Below are positions 16,198-24,317 of a stretch of 64,000 bases of DNA, piece by piece; the first letter of the stretch is position 1; every line of letters starts with the position of its first letter. Where the stretch lies: assembly GCA_017483605.1 (NCBI GenBank), contig JAFUWG010000048.1:1-64000 (forward strand). The letters run 5' to 3'. The notes below the pieces were generated by a model that made no database searches, was not told the DNA's origin, and saw only the letters and a list, made by a program, of their open reading frames with translations. This DNA is from Bacteroidaceae bacterium. GTDB taxonomy: Bacteria; Bacteroidota; Bacteroidia; Bacteroidales; Bacteroidaceae. The translations under genes and the position numbers were made by a program.

Positions 16198-18237
16198 ATG
16201 AAAAAGATTTTCAACATACTGCTCCTTGCAGCAACGGCACTCGGCTTCACCACTTCCTGCTCTGATGTGCCAGCACCATACGACATCTATGCCAATGGAA
16301 ATGCCTCCTATGGCAAAACACTTCCCTACAAAAGTGCAAGTCTCAACACCGGTTGGACCACCCACACCATCACAGCCGACGAGCCTTGGAGCCAAGGTTC
16401 TTCCTACACACAGGCAACCGGCTACCAGGACTGGGACGGTACAGGCAGCAAAGTCAACCACGAGGTAGAGTCTTACCTCATCTCCCCTGCCCTCAACTTG
16501 AAGTGTGAGAGCGGGAAGGTGAAGTTCAACTTCGACCAGACCATCCGCTACACCAACAACGTGTCGGGATGGGCAAACAACCACAAGATCTTCATCTCCA
16601 AGGACTACGACGGCATGGACTTCGATGCTGCCACTTGGGAAGAACTGCCTTTCACGCCAGAGGCATCTCCCTACTCTGACTGGACGCTCTACACCTCTGG
16701 TGACATTCAGATTCCAGACGCATACGTCAACCACGATTCCGTTTACGTGGCTTTCTGGTTCTATGCACCAGCCAGTGCTTCCACCACATGGGAACTTGAG
16801 AACTTCTTCATTCTCGAAGGTGAAGCAGAAAATAACAACACACCTTCTTCTGAGAAAACACTTCCATACCTCAGTAGTAACCTCAATGCCGATTGGACCA
16901 TTTACAGTACCACTGAAAATAATCCTTGGTCACAAGGTTCTTCTTATACCCAAGCCACAGGATACCAAAACTGGGATGGTACAGGCAGCAAATATAACAA
17001 AGAGGTGGATGGCTATCTCATTTCTCCTGCCATAAACACGAAATGTGAAAGTGGAAAGGTAAAAATTAATTTTGACCAGACTATCCGTTACACCAACAAC
17101 GTGTCGGGATGGGAAAATAACCACAAGGTCTACATCTCTGGCAACTACGACGGACAGAAATTCGATGCCGCCACTTGGGAAGAGTTACCCTACAAACCCG
17201 AAGCATCGCCCTACACAGACTGGACACTCTACAACTCTGGTGACATTCAGATACCCGATGCCTACGTTGGGCAAGACTCCATATATGTAGCCTTTTGGTT
17301 CCATGCACCAGCCAGTGCATCCACTACATGGGAACTGGAGAACTTCAACATGCTCGAAGGTGAGGCAGGCATTACACCCGACAATCCTAACCCAACCCCA
17401 ACAGAAGGTAGCGGTTCAGGTACAAAGAGCGACCCCTACAACGTGGCTGCGATAATATCCTTTGCAAAAGCAGGAAACTACTCCAACGACAATCCTTCTG
17501 CAACAGTATATGTAAAAGGCATTGTTTCCAATATCGGAAAATTACAAGACAAATATGGTGAACTTGATTACTATATTTCTGATGACGGAACGACAGGAAA
17601 CGAATTTTTCATTTACGGGGGCTATGGATTAAATGGAGAAAAAATCACTTCCTCCGACTACCTCAAAGTTGGTGATGAGGTACTTGTTGCTGGGCAAGTC
17701 GTTACCTACAACGGAACACATGAATTCAAATATGGAAGTAAGATTATTATACTCAACGGCTCGACCGAAGGAGGTGGCAACAACGACAATCCAGACACAC
17801 CATCTGGTGGCTCTGACGGTGTCAGCATCAGCGGAACGACAGTCACCCTCACCAACGCAGCCGCAACCCCTGGCAACGAGTCTATCACCATCGACCTGAA
17901 CACGCTCGGCTACGAAAATGCTGCTGACATGGGTACTGTCACCCTCAACGATGGCACAACCATCGTGTTCGATGCAGGTAGCAACAAGAACGCTCCTAAG
18001 TTCTACTCGGCAACCAAGGGTGCCCGCGTCTATGCCAACAACACCATCACCTTCAACGGTAAGAGTGCCATTGCAACCATCGTCATGACTTGCGACTCCT
18101 ACAACGGCACTGACTATGTAGGTAACGCCACGGCTACCATCTCGGCATCAGGCAACACACTCGTCTATACCAACGCAAGTGCCGACGCAGGCACACAACT
18201 TCGTGTACAGACCATTACCATCACGTATGCTCAATAA
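16198..18237 (+). CDS. Lipoprotein with two choice-of-anchor-J domains and an OB-fold
   Basis: A 679-residue lipoprotein (MKKIFNILLLAATALGFTTSC, Cys 21). Two nearly identical 180-residue choice-of-anchor-J units (about 35-212 and 215-395) each contain WSQGSSYTQATGYQ(D/N)WDGTGSK, SGKVK(F/I)NFDQTIRYTNNVSGW and PASASTTWELENF. A linker (TPTEGSGSGTKSDPYNV) leads to an OB-fold-like domain (about 408-520; TVYVKGIVSNIGK...GDEVLVAGQVVTYNG), then a second glycine-rich linker and a C-terminal beta domain (about 545-679). The OB-like module and the nuclease gene that overlaps its 3' end suggest nucleic-acid binding at the cell surface. No SusD is present in the operon, so this protein may play that role. 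Confidence 0.72.
   Translation: MKKIFNILLLAATALGFTTSCSDVPAPYDIYANGNASYGKTLPYKSASLNTGWTTHTITADEPWSQGSSYTQATGYQDWDGTGSKVNHEVESYLISPALNLKCESGKVKFNFDQTIRYTNNVSGWANNHKIFISKDYDGMDFDAATWEELPFTPEASPYSDWTLYTSGDIQIPDAYVNHDSVYVAFWFYAPASASTTWELENFFILEGEAENNNTPSSEKTLPYLSSNLNADWTIYSTTENNPWSQGSSYTQATGYQNWDGTGSKYNKEVDGYLISPAINTKCESGKVKINFDQTIRYTNNVSGWENNHKVYISGNYDGQKFDAATWEELPYKPEASPYTDWTLYNSGDIQIPDAYVGQDSIYVAFWFHAPASASTTWELENFNMLEGEAGITPDNPNPTPTEGSGSGTKSDPYNVAAIISFAKAGNYSNDNPSATVYVKGIVSNIGKLQDKYGELDYYISDDGTTGNEFFIYGGYGLNGEKITSSDYLKVGDEVLVAGQVVTYNGTHEFKYGSKIIILNGSTEGGGNNDNPDTPSGGSDGVSISGTTVTLTNAAATPGNESITIDLNTLGYENAADMGTVTLNDGTTIVFDAGSNKNAPKFYSATKGARVYANNTITFNGKSAIATIVMTCDSYNGTDYVGNATATISASGNTLVYTNASADAGTQLRVQTITITYAQ
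16312..17361 (+). repeat. 540-bp internal tandem duplication
   Basis: The two anchor-J units are offset by exactly 540 bp (for example, GTGTCGGGATGG at 16561 and again at 17101). Some stretches are almost identical at DNA level, whereas about 16925-17090 differs from its partner mainly at synonymous positions and is more AT-rich. Confidence 0.85.
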
Positions 18238-19168
18238 GAAACTTTCATACCTTATGGTGGCACTGACTTTCGGTGCCACCTTTTTCACTTCTTGCGGCGA
18301 CAAGGACGAGGACGACAAAAACGGTTCGTCCCAAACGAATGTGACCAACAAGAACGCCAATCTGGTCGGTGCCGACGAGACGGTGGCACGCATCGAGATG
18401 CCTCACCTCAACTCGCAACACGACTACATCTGTCACAAACTCTCCAACGGCGACGTGAACTACACCTTGGAGTACGACAGGTCGAAGCTTCACGCACGGT
18501 GGGTGGCTTACACCTACGACACCAAGAATGCCCAGAAGAACTATTCCACCCGCACCAATGCGTGGGACGGTGAGCCCTTCTACGACGGACTGATGCAGTA
18601 TCAAGTCACGGTGCAGACCTTCAAGGGCTATCAGCGAGGACACATCGTCGGTTCCGCCGAGCGTTATTACTCGCAGGAAGCCAACGAACAGACCTTCTAC
18701 ATGAGCAACATGTCCCCCATGATTGGTGCGTTCAACGACACCTATTGGGGCGAGGTGGAAGACCTTGTGCGTGACAACTGGGGGCGTGGCGTCATCAACC
18801 AGAAGAGCGACTTCTATGGAGGCACACTCTATGTGGTGAAAGGCGGCACACTCGACCAACTCAACACGACCATCACCGTCAAGAACACACTGGGCGACAA
18901 CGTGCAGATGGCAGTACCCAAATACTACTGGATAGCCTGCCTTTTCGTGTCCTCCACGGGAACGATGAAAGCCATCGGCTTCTGGGTGGAGCACAAGAAC
19001 TACAACAACACCTCCACATCCTTCCTCTCCACTTTCGCCCGCAACCACGCTTGTTCCATCGACGAACTCGAAGAGAAGACAGGTCTCGACTTCTTCTGCA
19101 ACGTTCCCGACAACGCCGAAGAACTGGTGGAAGCCAACTACAACATCAGCCAATGGAGCGGACTCTAA
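18227..19168 (+). CDS. Lipoprotein DNA/RNA non-specific endonuclease (NUC family)
   Basis: A 313-residue protein with a lipobox (LTFGATFFTSC, Cys 23) and the beta-beta-alpha-metal nuclease domain of the NucA/Serratia type. The active-site region reads YQRGHIVGSAERYYSQEANEQTFYMSNMSPMIGAFN: the catalytic His is H139, and the downstream Asn residues N161 and N170 fit the metal-binding and transition-state positions. The usual DRGH is QRGH here. The start ATG at 18227 overlaps the stop of the preceding gene by 11 bases, implying coupling. The inferred role is cleavage of extracellular DNA or RNA for uptake through the operon's receptor. Confidence 0.85.
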   Translation: MLNKKLSYLMVALTFGATFFTSCGDKDEDDKNGSSQTNVTNKNANLVGADETVARIEMPHLNSQHDYICHKLSNGDVNYTLEYDRSKLHARWVAYTYDTKNAQKNYSTRTNAWDGEPFYDGLMQYQVTVQTFKGYQRGHIVGSAERYYSQEANEQTFYMSNMSPMIGAFNDTYWGEVEDLVRDNWGRGVINQKSDFYGGTLYVVKGGTLDQLNTTITVKNTLGDNVQMAVPKYYWIACLFVSSTGTMKAIGFWVEHKNYNNTSTSFLSTFARNHACSIDELEEKTGLDFFCNVPDNAEELVEANYNISQWSGL

Positions 19169-19172
19169 CCCC

Positions 19173-19277
19173 TCTCAAAACCTAAAAACTTAAGAACCCA
19201 AAAACTTAAAAACTTAAAAACTTAAAAACTCAAAAACTCAAAACATACAAACTAAAAACATACAAACTAAAAACTCA
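19173..19277 (+). repeat. 8-bp tandem repeat (CTTAAAAA family), copy B
   Basis: A run of CTTAAAAA and CTCAAAAA units from about 19173 to 19277 fills almost the whole spacer between the nuclease gene and the next start. The second half contains two ACATACAAACTAAAA variants. Confidence 0.8.
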
Positions 19278-19283
19278 ACACTT

Positions 19284-21677
19284 ATGAAAAAAACTTTACG
19301 CTTATCACTGACGGCATTGTTCCTTTCCGTGTTCAGCATGGCACATGCAGCCACATGGGTCAGAACCGATGCCTCCAGTCTCACCACAGGCGACGTGGTG
19401 GCAATCGTAGATGTCACCTCATCTATGGCCATGCCAAACGACAACGGTACCAGTGCAGCCCCTGCTGCTACTGCGGTCACACTGAACGAAGATCAATCTG
19501 AAATCACCTCAAAAGTCGATGCAACACTACAATGGGTGGTAACTGTCAGCGGCTCAAGTCTCCAATTTGGCATTGCCAACACCTCACACTATCTCTACTG
19601 CACCGATACGAACAACGGACTTCGTGTGGGCACCAACGATGCTAATACGTTCGAAATCAAAGACGGTTATTTACATAGCACAGTAAAAAATCGTTACATC
19701 GGCGTTTACAACAACCAAGACTGGCGTTGCTACACGACCGTACACACAAATATTAAAGAGACGGTTCTTGCCTTCTACAAAAAGATTGGAACTGATGACG
19801 AGCCTGAAGAGCCCGTTGTGAATCCATCCATTGCAAACACACCTGAAACGGCTTATACCGTGGCAGAAGCAAGAGCACTCATCGAGAAGTATTTCACCGA
19901 GAACAAAGCAGTCCTCAAAGATGAGATTTACGTGAAAGGCGTTGTTGTTTTTGCAGATATCGAAACAGTACAATATGGCAACGCAACCTTCTGGATGAAA
20001 GATAAGACAGAAGATACAGACTCTATCGAAGCATTCCGTTGTTTTGATTTGAACGGAGAGAAGTTCACCGACGAAAACAAAGTGGTAGTAGGCGATACCA
20101 TCGTCGTGAAAGGTTCAACCACCATCTACAACGACACGAAGAATAACCGCCAGATTTACGAATTCAATGCCGGATGCTACCTGCACGAAATCATCAAAGG
20201 CTCTGCATCTGCTAACACTATCGCTGCCCCAACCTTCTCGCTCGAATCAGGCACCTACAACGAGGCACAGCAACTGACCATCACCGCACCAGAAGGCTAC
20301 GGCATCATCTACACCACCGACGACTCCACTCCTGTGGAAGGTAACGGCACATACGTAGAAGAGAACACCGTGACCATCACACTCTCTGAGACAACCACCG
20401 TCAAGGCGATTACCGTAGATAACGACGACCCAGACAACTGCTCTTCGGTGAAGTCTGCCACCTACACCATCATCACGGCCTACAACACTGCCGAAACAGC
20501 CCTCACCGTGACCGAGGCACTTGCCTTCATCGCCAAGGGAGAAGGACTCGACCGCAATGTTTACACCAAGGGCACCATCTGCAAGATTGACGAACTCAGC
20601 ACCAGTTTTGGCAATGCCACCTACTACATCGCCAACGAAACAGACACCCTCGAAGTCTATCGTGGCTATGGTCTGAACAACGAGAAGTTCACAGCCGCCG
20701 ACGACATCGCGGTAGGTGACGTAGTCATTGTTTGTGGCAAACTCGTCCTCTTCAAAGACACCACGCCAGAATACACCACAGGCTCCTACATCGTATCGCA
20801 AGACAAGAGCGGACGTTCCACCGAGCCAGAAGAGCCAAAGGAAATCACCCACATCACCATTGCCGAATTCCTTAGCAATGCGGATACCAACACCACTTAC
20901 GAACTGACAGGTGTGGTGACAGAAATCGTCAACACCACATACGGAAACCTCTACATCCAGGAAGGGGACGCCACCATCTACATCTACGGAGTGCTCGATG
21001 CCGACGGTGCATCCAAGAACTTCGAATCGCTCAACGTTGAGAAGGGCGACACCCTCACCATCACAGGCGTGTACTCCCTCTACAAAGACGAGCCACAAAT
21101 CAAGAATGCCCAGTTCGTCTCCGTTGTGAAGGGCGAAGCAGCACCAGAACCTCCATACGAACTGGCAGGCAACGGCAGCCTCTCCAACCCATACACCATC
21201 GAGGACATCGTGAAGGGCATCTACGTAGAAGGTGACACCATCACAGGCGTTTGGGTGAAAGGCACCATCCTCGGATGTGTCAACACCAGCCGTGGTAACA
21301 CCCTCTCCACTAACGACCCCGTTAACTCCAACATCGCCCTCGGCACCGAAGATGGCACCATCATCATCCCTGTGCAACTTCCCTACGTAGCCGACAGCGA
21401 AACATCCGTTCGTGCCGTCGTCAACATTGTTGATAACCCTGACAACGTCGGCAAGACCATCTACCTCTACGGCGACGTCATCAAATACTGCGGCGTAGCA
21501 GGTCTCAAGAACACCAGCGACTACTCATGGGACGGCACTACAACTGCCATCTCCAACATTGCCACCGCTCAGCCCGCTGCACCAAAGACCATCTTCACCC
21601 TCTCTGGTCAGAAGGTACGTGCCATCACCCAGAGCGGCATCTACATCGTGGACGGCAAAAAAGTGTACGTCAAGTAA
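19284..21677 (+). CDS. Secreted multi-OB-fold protein
   Basis: A 797-residue protein with a signal peptide (MKKTLRLSLTALFLSVFSMAHA). Residues of about 23-170 are a beta-rich module. Three related OB-fold-like modules follow at about 185-310, 403-515 and 525-630; each has VYVKG/VYTKG/YELTG, then YGNATFWM-like and GD(T/V)(I/V)(V/I)V strands. A chitobiase/hexosaminidase C-terminal-like (CHB_HEX_C) module sits at about 315-400 (IIYTTDDSTPVEGNGT), and a DUF6359-like domain at about 640-755. The protein ends IFTLSGQKVRAITQSGIYIVDGKKVYVK, a Bacteroidales sorting-tail-like motif. As the last gene of the nuclease locus it may bind nucleic acid outside the cell; no catalytic motif is visible. Confidence 0.7.
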   Translation: MKKTLRLSLTALFLSVFSMAHAATWVRTDASSLTTGDVVAIVDVTSSMAMPNDNGTSAAPAATAVTLNEDQSEITSKVDATLQWVVTVSGSSLQFGIANTSHYLYCTDTNNGLRVGTNDANTFEIKDGYLHSTVKNRYIGVYNNQDWRCYTTVHTNIKETVLAFYKKIGTDDEPEEPVVNPSIANTPETAYTVAEARALIEKYFTENKAVLKDEIYVKGVVVFADIETVQYGNATFWMKDKTEDTDSIEAFRCFDLNGEKFTDENKVVVGDTIVVKGSTTIYNDTKNNRQIYEFNAGCYLHEIIKGSASANTIAAPTFSLESGTYNEAQQLTITAPEGYGIIYTTDDSTPVEGNGTYVEENTVTITLSETTTVKAITVDNDDPDNCSSVKSATYTIITAYNTAETALTVTEALAFIAKGEGLDRNVYTKGTICKIDELSTSFGNATYYIANETDTLEVYRGYGLNNEKFTAADDIAVGDVVIVCGKLVLFKDTTPEYTTGSYIVSQDKSGRSTEPEEPKEITHITIAEFLSNADTNTTYELTGVVTEIVNTTYGNLYIQEGDATIYIYGVLDADGASKNFESLNVEKGDTLTITGVYSLYKDEPQIKNAQFVSVVKGEAAPEPPYELAGNGSLSNPYTIEDIVKGIYVEGDTITGVWVKGTILGCVNTSRGNTLSTNDPVNSNIALGTEDGTIIIPVQLPYVADSETSVRAVVNIVDNPDNVGKTIYLYGDVIKYCGVAGLKNTSDYSWDGTTTAISNIATAQPAAPKTIFTLSGQKVRAITQSGIYIVDGKKVYVK

Positions 21678-21791
21678 ACTCACCCACAGAGGCTCCCAGT
21701 GCAAGCCGCACTCGCCTGTGAGCCTCCGCCGTGAATGCTTACGAGCCTCTTCGGCTAACCCTCGCGAGCCTTAGCGGCTATCCCAAACAGC
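21678..21791. repeat. GC-rich short repeat cluster between convergent genes
   Basis: Contains GCCTGTGAGCC (21714-21724) and GAGCCTTAGCGGC (21766-21778), both found in inverted orientation at 59868-59909. No coding potential. Confidence 0.4.
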
Positions 21792-21837
21792 AACCGTGGG
21801 CGTATCAATGTCGATACGCCCACGGTTCTTGTTTTTT
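21792..21837 (+). terminator. Terminator of the nuclease/receptor operon
   Basis: A perfect 15-bp stem (21792-21806 with 21813-21827), a 6-nt loop and a T-rich tail (CTTGTTTTTT). Confidence 0.85.
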
Positions 21838-21892
21838 CCCGTCATCGCACAGGTGCGTATGACATCTATTTTCATCTTCTCGTCTTTGTCAC

Positions 21893-22036
21893 CATCTCTT
21901 TTTCGTCACCCCTAAAATGGTGTGCTGGAAGCCTCAAAAGTGGTGTGAGTCACACCGCCTCGGCGGTCTGAGTCACACCACTTGGGCGGTGTGACTCAGA
22001 CCACTTTTGAGGTATCGAGGGAAGCATTTGGACACC
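21893..22036 (+). repeat. Triple-palindrome intergenic element, copy 2
   Basis: Palindromes GGTGTGAGTCACACC (21942-21956), GGTCTGAGTCACACC (21965-21979) and GGTGTGACTCAGACC (21988-22002) are spaced 23 bp centre to centre. They are enclosed by a 13-bp perfect inverted repeat CCTCAAAAGTGGT...ACCACTTTTGAGG. The left and right flanks resemble copy 3, so the orientation is plus. It lies between the terminators of two convergent transcription units. The outer borders are approximate. Confidence 0.75.
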
Positions 22037-22063
22037 TCCCCGTCAATAGAGATAGGCAAGAGC

Positions 22064-22100
22064 ACGAAACAAAAAAAGGACTACGTTATCCGTAGTCCTT
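22064..22100 (-). terminator. Terminator of clpB
   Basis: On the minus strand, a 10-bp stem (22100-22091 with 22085-22076) around a 5-nt loop is followed by a run of seven T and then GTTTCG. Confidence 0.85.
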
Positions 22101-22138
22101 CGATGGTGACTTTTTCTAAGTGAAGTCGGATTGCATTT

Positions 22139-24226
22139 TTATTGTTCAAACCTTAGTGCGTCGCCTTGGGTGGTGACGGTGACGGGCTGCTCGTGGTTGA
22201 TTTCGCCGCTGATGATGCGCTTGCTGAGTTCGTTGAGCAGTTTGTCCTGGATGGCTCGCTTGACAGGACGGGCACCGAACTGCGGGTCGTAGCCTGCCTT
22301 GGCAATCAGGTTGATGGCTTCGTCGGTCACGTTGAGCGTGATGCCGTTCTGAGCGACCATCCCCACCACCTTGTCGACTTGCAGACGGACTATCTGCTTG
22401 ATTTCTGCCTCGTTGAGGGGCGAGAAGGTGATGATGTCGTCGATTCGGTTGAGGAACTCGGGGCGGAAGATGCTGCGGAGTTGCTCACGCTGGGCATTGC
22501 TGGTCATGATGATGATGGTGTTCTTGAAGTTCACCACACGACCCTTGTTGTCGGTCAGACGGCCATCGTCGAGCACCTGCAGGAGGGTGTTGAACACATC
22601 GGGATGGGCTTTCTCGATTTCGTCGAAGAGCACCACCGAGTAGGGTTTGCGCCGCACAGCCTCGGTGAGTTGTCCGCCCTCTTCATAACCGATGTAGCCC
22701 GGAGGCGCACCGATGAGTCGGGTGACGCTGAACTTCTCCTGATACTCGCTCATGTCGATACGGGTCATCATCGTCTCGTCGTCGAAGAGGTAGTCTGCCA
22801 ATGCCTTGGCGAGTTCCGTCTTGCCCACACCCGTGGTGCCGAGGAAGATGAAGGAGCCGATGGGTCGCTTCGGGTCTTGGAGCCCTGCACGGCTGCGACG
22901 CACGGCATCGCTGACGGCACGGATTGCCTCGTCTTGACCGATGACACGCTTGTGCAGTTCCTCTTCCAGATGGATGAGTTTGGTGCGTTCGGAGGTCTGC
23001 ATCTTGCTCACGGGGATGCCTGTCCAGCGGCTCACCACATCGGCGATGTCGTCGCTATCGACCTCTTCCTTCACGAGGGCAGAAGCCCCTTGAGCCTCGG
23101 CAAGTTTGCTCTGCACCGCCTTGATGTCCTCCTCCAGATGCTGGAGTTTGCCGTAGCGGATTTCAGCCACCTTGCCGTAGTTGCCCTCACGTTCTGCCTT
23201 GTCAGCCTCGAACTTCAGTTGCTCGATTTGCTGCTTGTCGCTCTGGATTTGGTTGAGGAGCGCCTTCTCGCCTTCCCACTTCGCCCGCTGCTTCTGCTCG
23301 TCGGCACGGAGGGTGTCGATGATTTTGTTCAGTTCGGCGAGTTTTTCCTTGTCGCCTTCCCGCTTGATGGCTTCGCGTTCAATCTCCATCTGCTTGAGCC
23401 GACGGCTCAGTTCGTCGATTTCCTCAGGCACGGAGTCACGTTCCATACGGAGTTTGGCAGCCGCCTCGTCCATCAGGTCAATCGCCTTGTCGGGCAGGAA
23501 ACGGTCGGTGATGTAACGGTTGCTGAGTTCGACGGCAGCGATGATTGCCTCGTCCTTGATACGCACCTTGTGGTGGTTCTCATAACGCTCCTTCAAGCCT
23601 CGGAGGATGGAGATGGAAGACGGCACATCGGGCTCATCCACCATCACGGTCTGGAATCGGCGTTCCAGCGCCTTGTCCTTCTCGAAGTACTTCTGGTACT
23701 CGTCCAGCGTGGTGGCTCCGATAGCCCTCAACTCGCCACGTGCCAGGGCAGGCTTGAGGATGTTGGCGGCATCCATCGCACCGCTCGTCTGACCCGCACC
23801 CACGAGGGTGTGGATTTCGTCGATGAAGAGGACAATCTGCCCGTTGCTCTCCACCACAGCCTTCACCACGGCTTTGAGTCGCTCCTCAAACTCTCCCTGA
23901 TACTTGGCACCTGCAATCAAGGCACCCATATCCAAGGAGTAGAGTTGCTTATCCTTCAGGTTTTCAGGCACATCGCCACGCACGATACGTCTTGCCAGAC
24001 CTTCCACGATGGCGGTCTTACCCGTACCCGGTTCACCTATCAAGATAGGGTTGTTTTTAGTTCGACGGCTAAGAATCTGCAAGATTCGACGAATCTCCTC
24101 ATCACGTCCGATGACGGGGTCGAGTTTGCCGTTCTTAGCACGCTCCACGAGGTTCGTTGCATATAGTTCAAGAACCTCCTTGGCAGACGGTTGCTGCCCA
24201 TTCTGATTCTGATAGTTATTGTTCAT
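22139..24226 (-). CDS. clpB: ClpB-type disaggregase lacking the N-terminal domain
   Basis: A 695-residue Hsp100 ATPase. It begins with a short Asn/Gln-rich stretch ([14 protein letters not shown]) and enters NBD1 directly (Walker A GEPGTGKT, residues 64-71; FIDEIH Walker B). The coiled-coil M-domain covers about 255-385, and NBD2 has Walker A GTTGVGKT (463-470), the pore loop GYIGYEEGG and the C-terminal [16 protein letters not shown]. The usual 140-150-residue N-domain is absent. The segment between sensor-1 Asn (TSN, N577) and RPEFLNRID is about 30 residues shorter than I recall for standard Bacteroidales ClpB. It is therefore a ClpB variant or paralogue that resolubilises aggregates with altered substrate entry. 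It lies 91 bases downstream of an S41-like gene on the same strand. Confidence 0.85.
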   Translation of the reverse strand: MNNNYQNQNGQQPSAKEVLELYATNLVERAKNGKLDPVIGRDEEIRRILQILSRRTKNNPILIGEPGTGKTAIVEGLARRIVRGDVPENLKDKQLYSLDMGALIAGAKYQGEFEERLKAVVKAVVESNGQIVLFIDEIHTLVGAGQTSGAMDAANILKPALARGELRAIGATTLDEYQKYFEKDKALERRFQTVMVDEPDVPSSISILRGLKERYENHHKVRIKDEAIIAAVELSNRYITDRFLPDKAIDLMDEAAAKLRMERDSVPEEIDELSRRLKQMEIEREAIKREGDKEKLAELNKIIDTLRADEQKQRAKWEGEKALLNQIQSDKQQIEQLKFEADKAEREGNYGKVAEIRYGKLQHLEEDIKAVQSKLAEAQGASALVKEEVDSDDIADVVSRWTGIPVSKMQTSERTKLIHLEEELHKRVIGQDEAIRAVSDAVRRSRAGLQDPKRPIGSFIFLGTTGVGKTELAKALADYLFDDETMMTRIDMSEYQEKFSVTRLIGAPPGYIGYEEGGQLTEAVRRKPYSVVLFDEIEKAHPDVFNTLLQVLDDGRLTDNKGRVVNFKNTIIIMTSNAQREQLRSIFRPEFLNRIDDIITFSPLNEAEIKQIVRLQVDKVVGMVAQNGITLNVTDEAINLIAKAGYDPQFGARPVKRAIQDKLLNELSKRIISGEINHEQPVTVTTQGDALRFEQ

Positions 24227-24235
24227 AGTTGCAAT

Positions 24236-24297
24236 TGAGTTTAGTTTTTGAGTTCTTGAGTTCTTAAGTTTTTGAGTTTTTAAGTTCTTAAGTTCTC
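24236..24297 (-). repeat. 8-bp tandem repeat (CTTAAAAA family), copy C
   Basis: Read on the minus strand, seven units of the CTYAARAA type fill the spacer between the S41-like gene and clpB and end about 9 bases before the clpB start. Confidence 0.8.
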
Positions 24298-24317
24298 ACT
24301 AAACCCATTTGCAACAT

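Noticed and set aside
21942-22002. Regular palindromes considered as a CRISPR array
   Set aside because: The 15-bp repeats are self-complementary, the spacers are only about 8 bp and similar to each other, and the same triple recurs elsewhere.
22166-24166. Very long plus-strand frame antisense to clpB (666 codons)
   Set aside because: It is the mirror of a highly biased coding strand; its translation lacks domain signatures and clpB itself is unambiguous.
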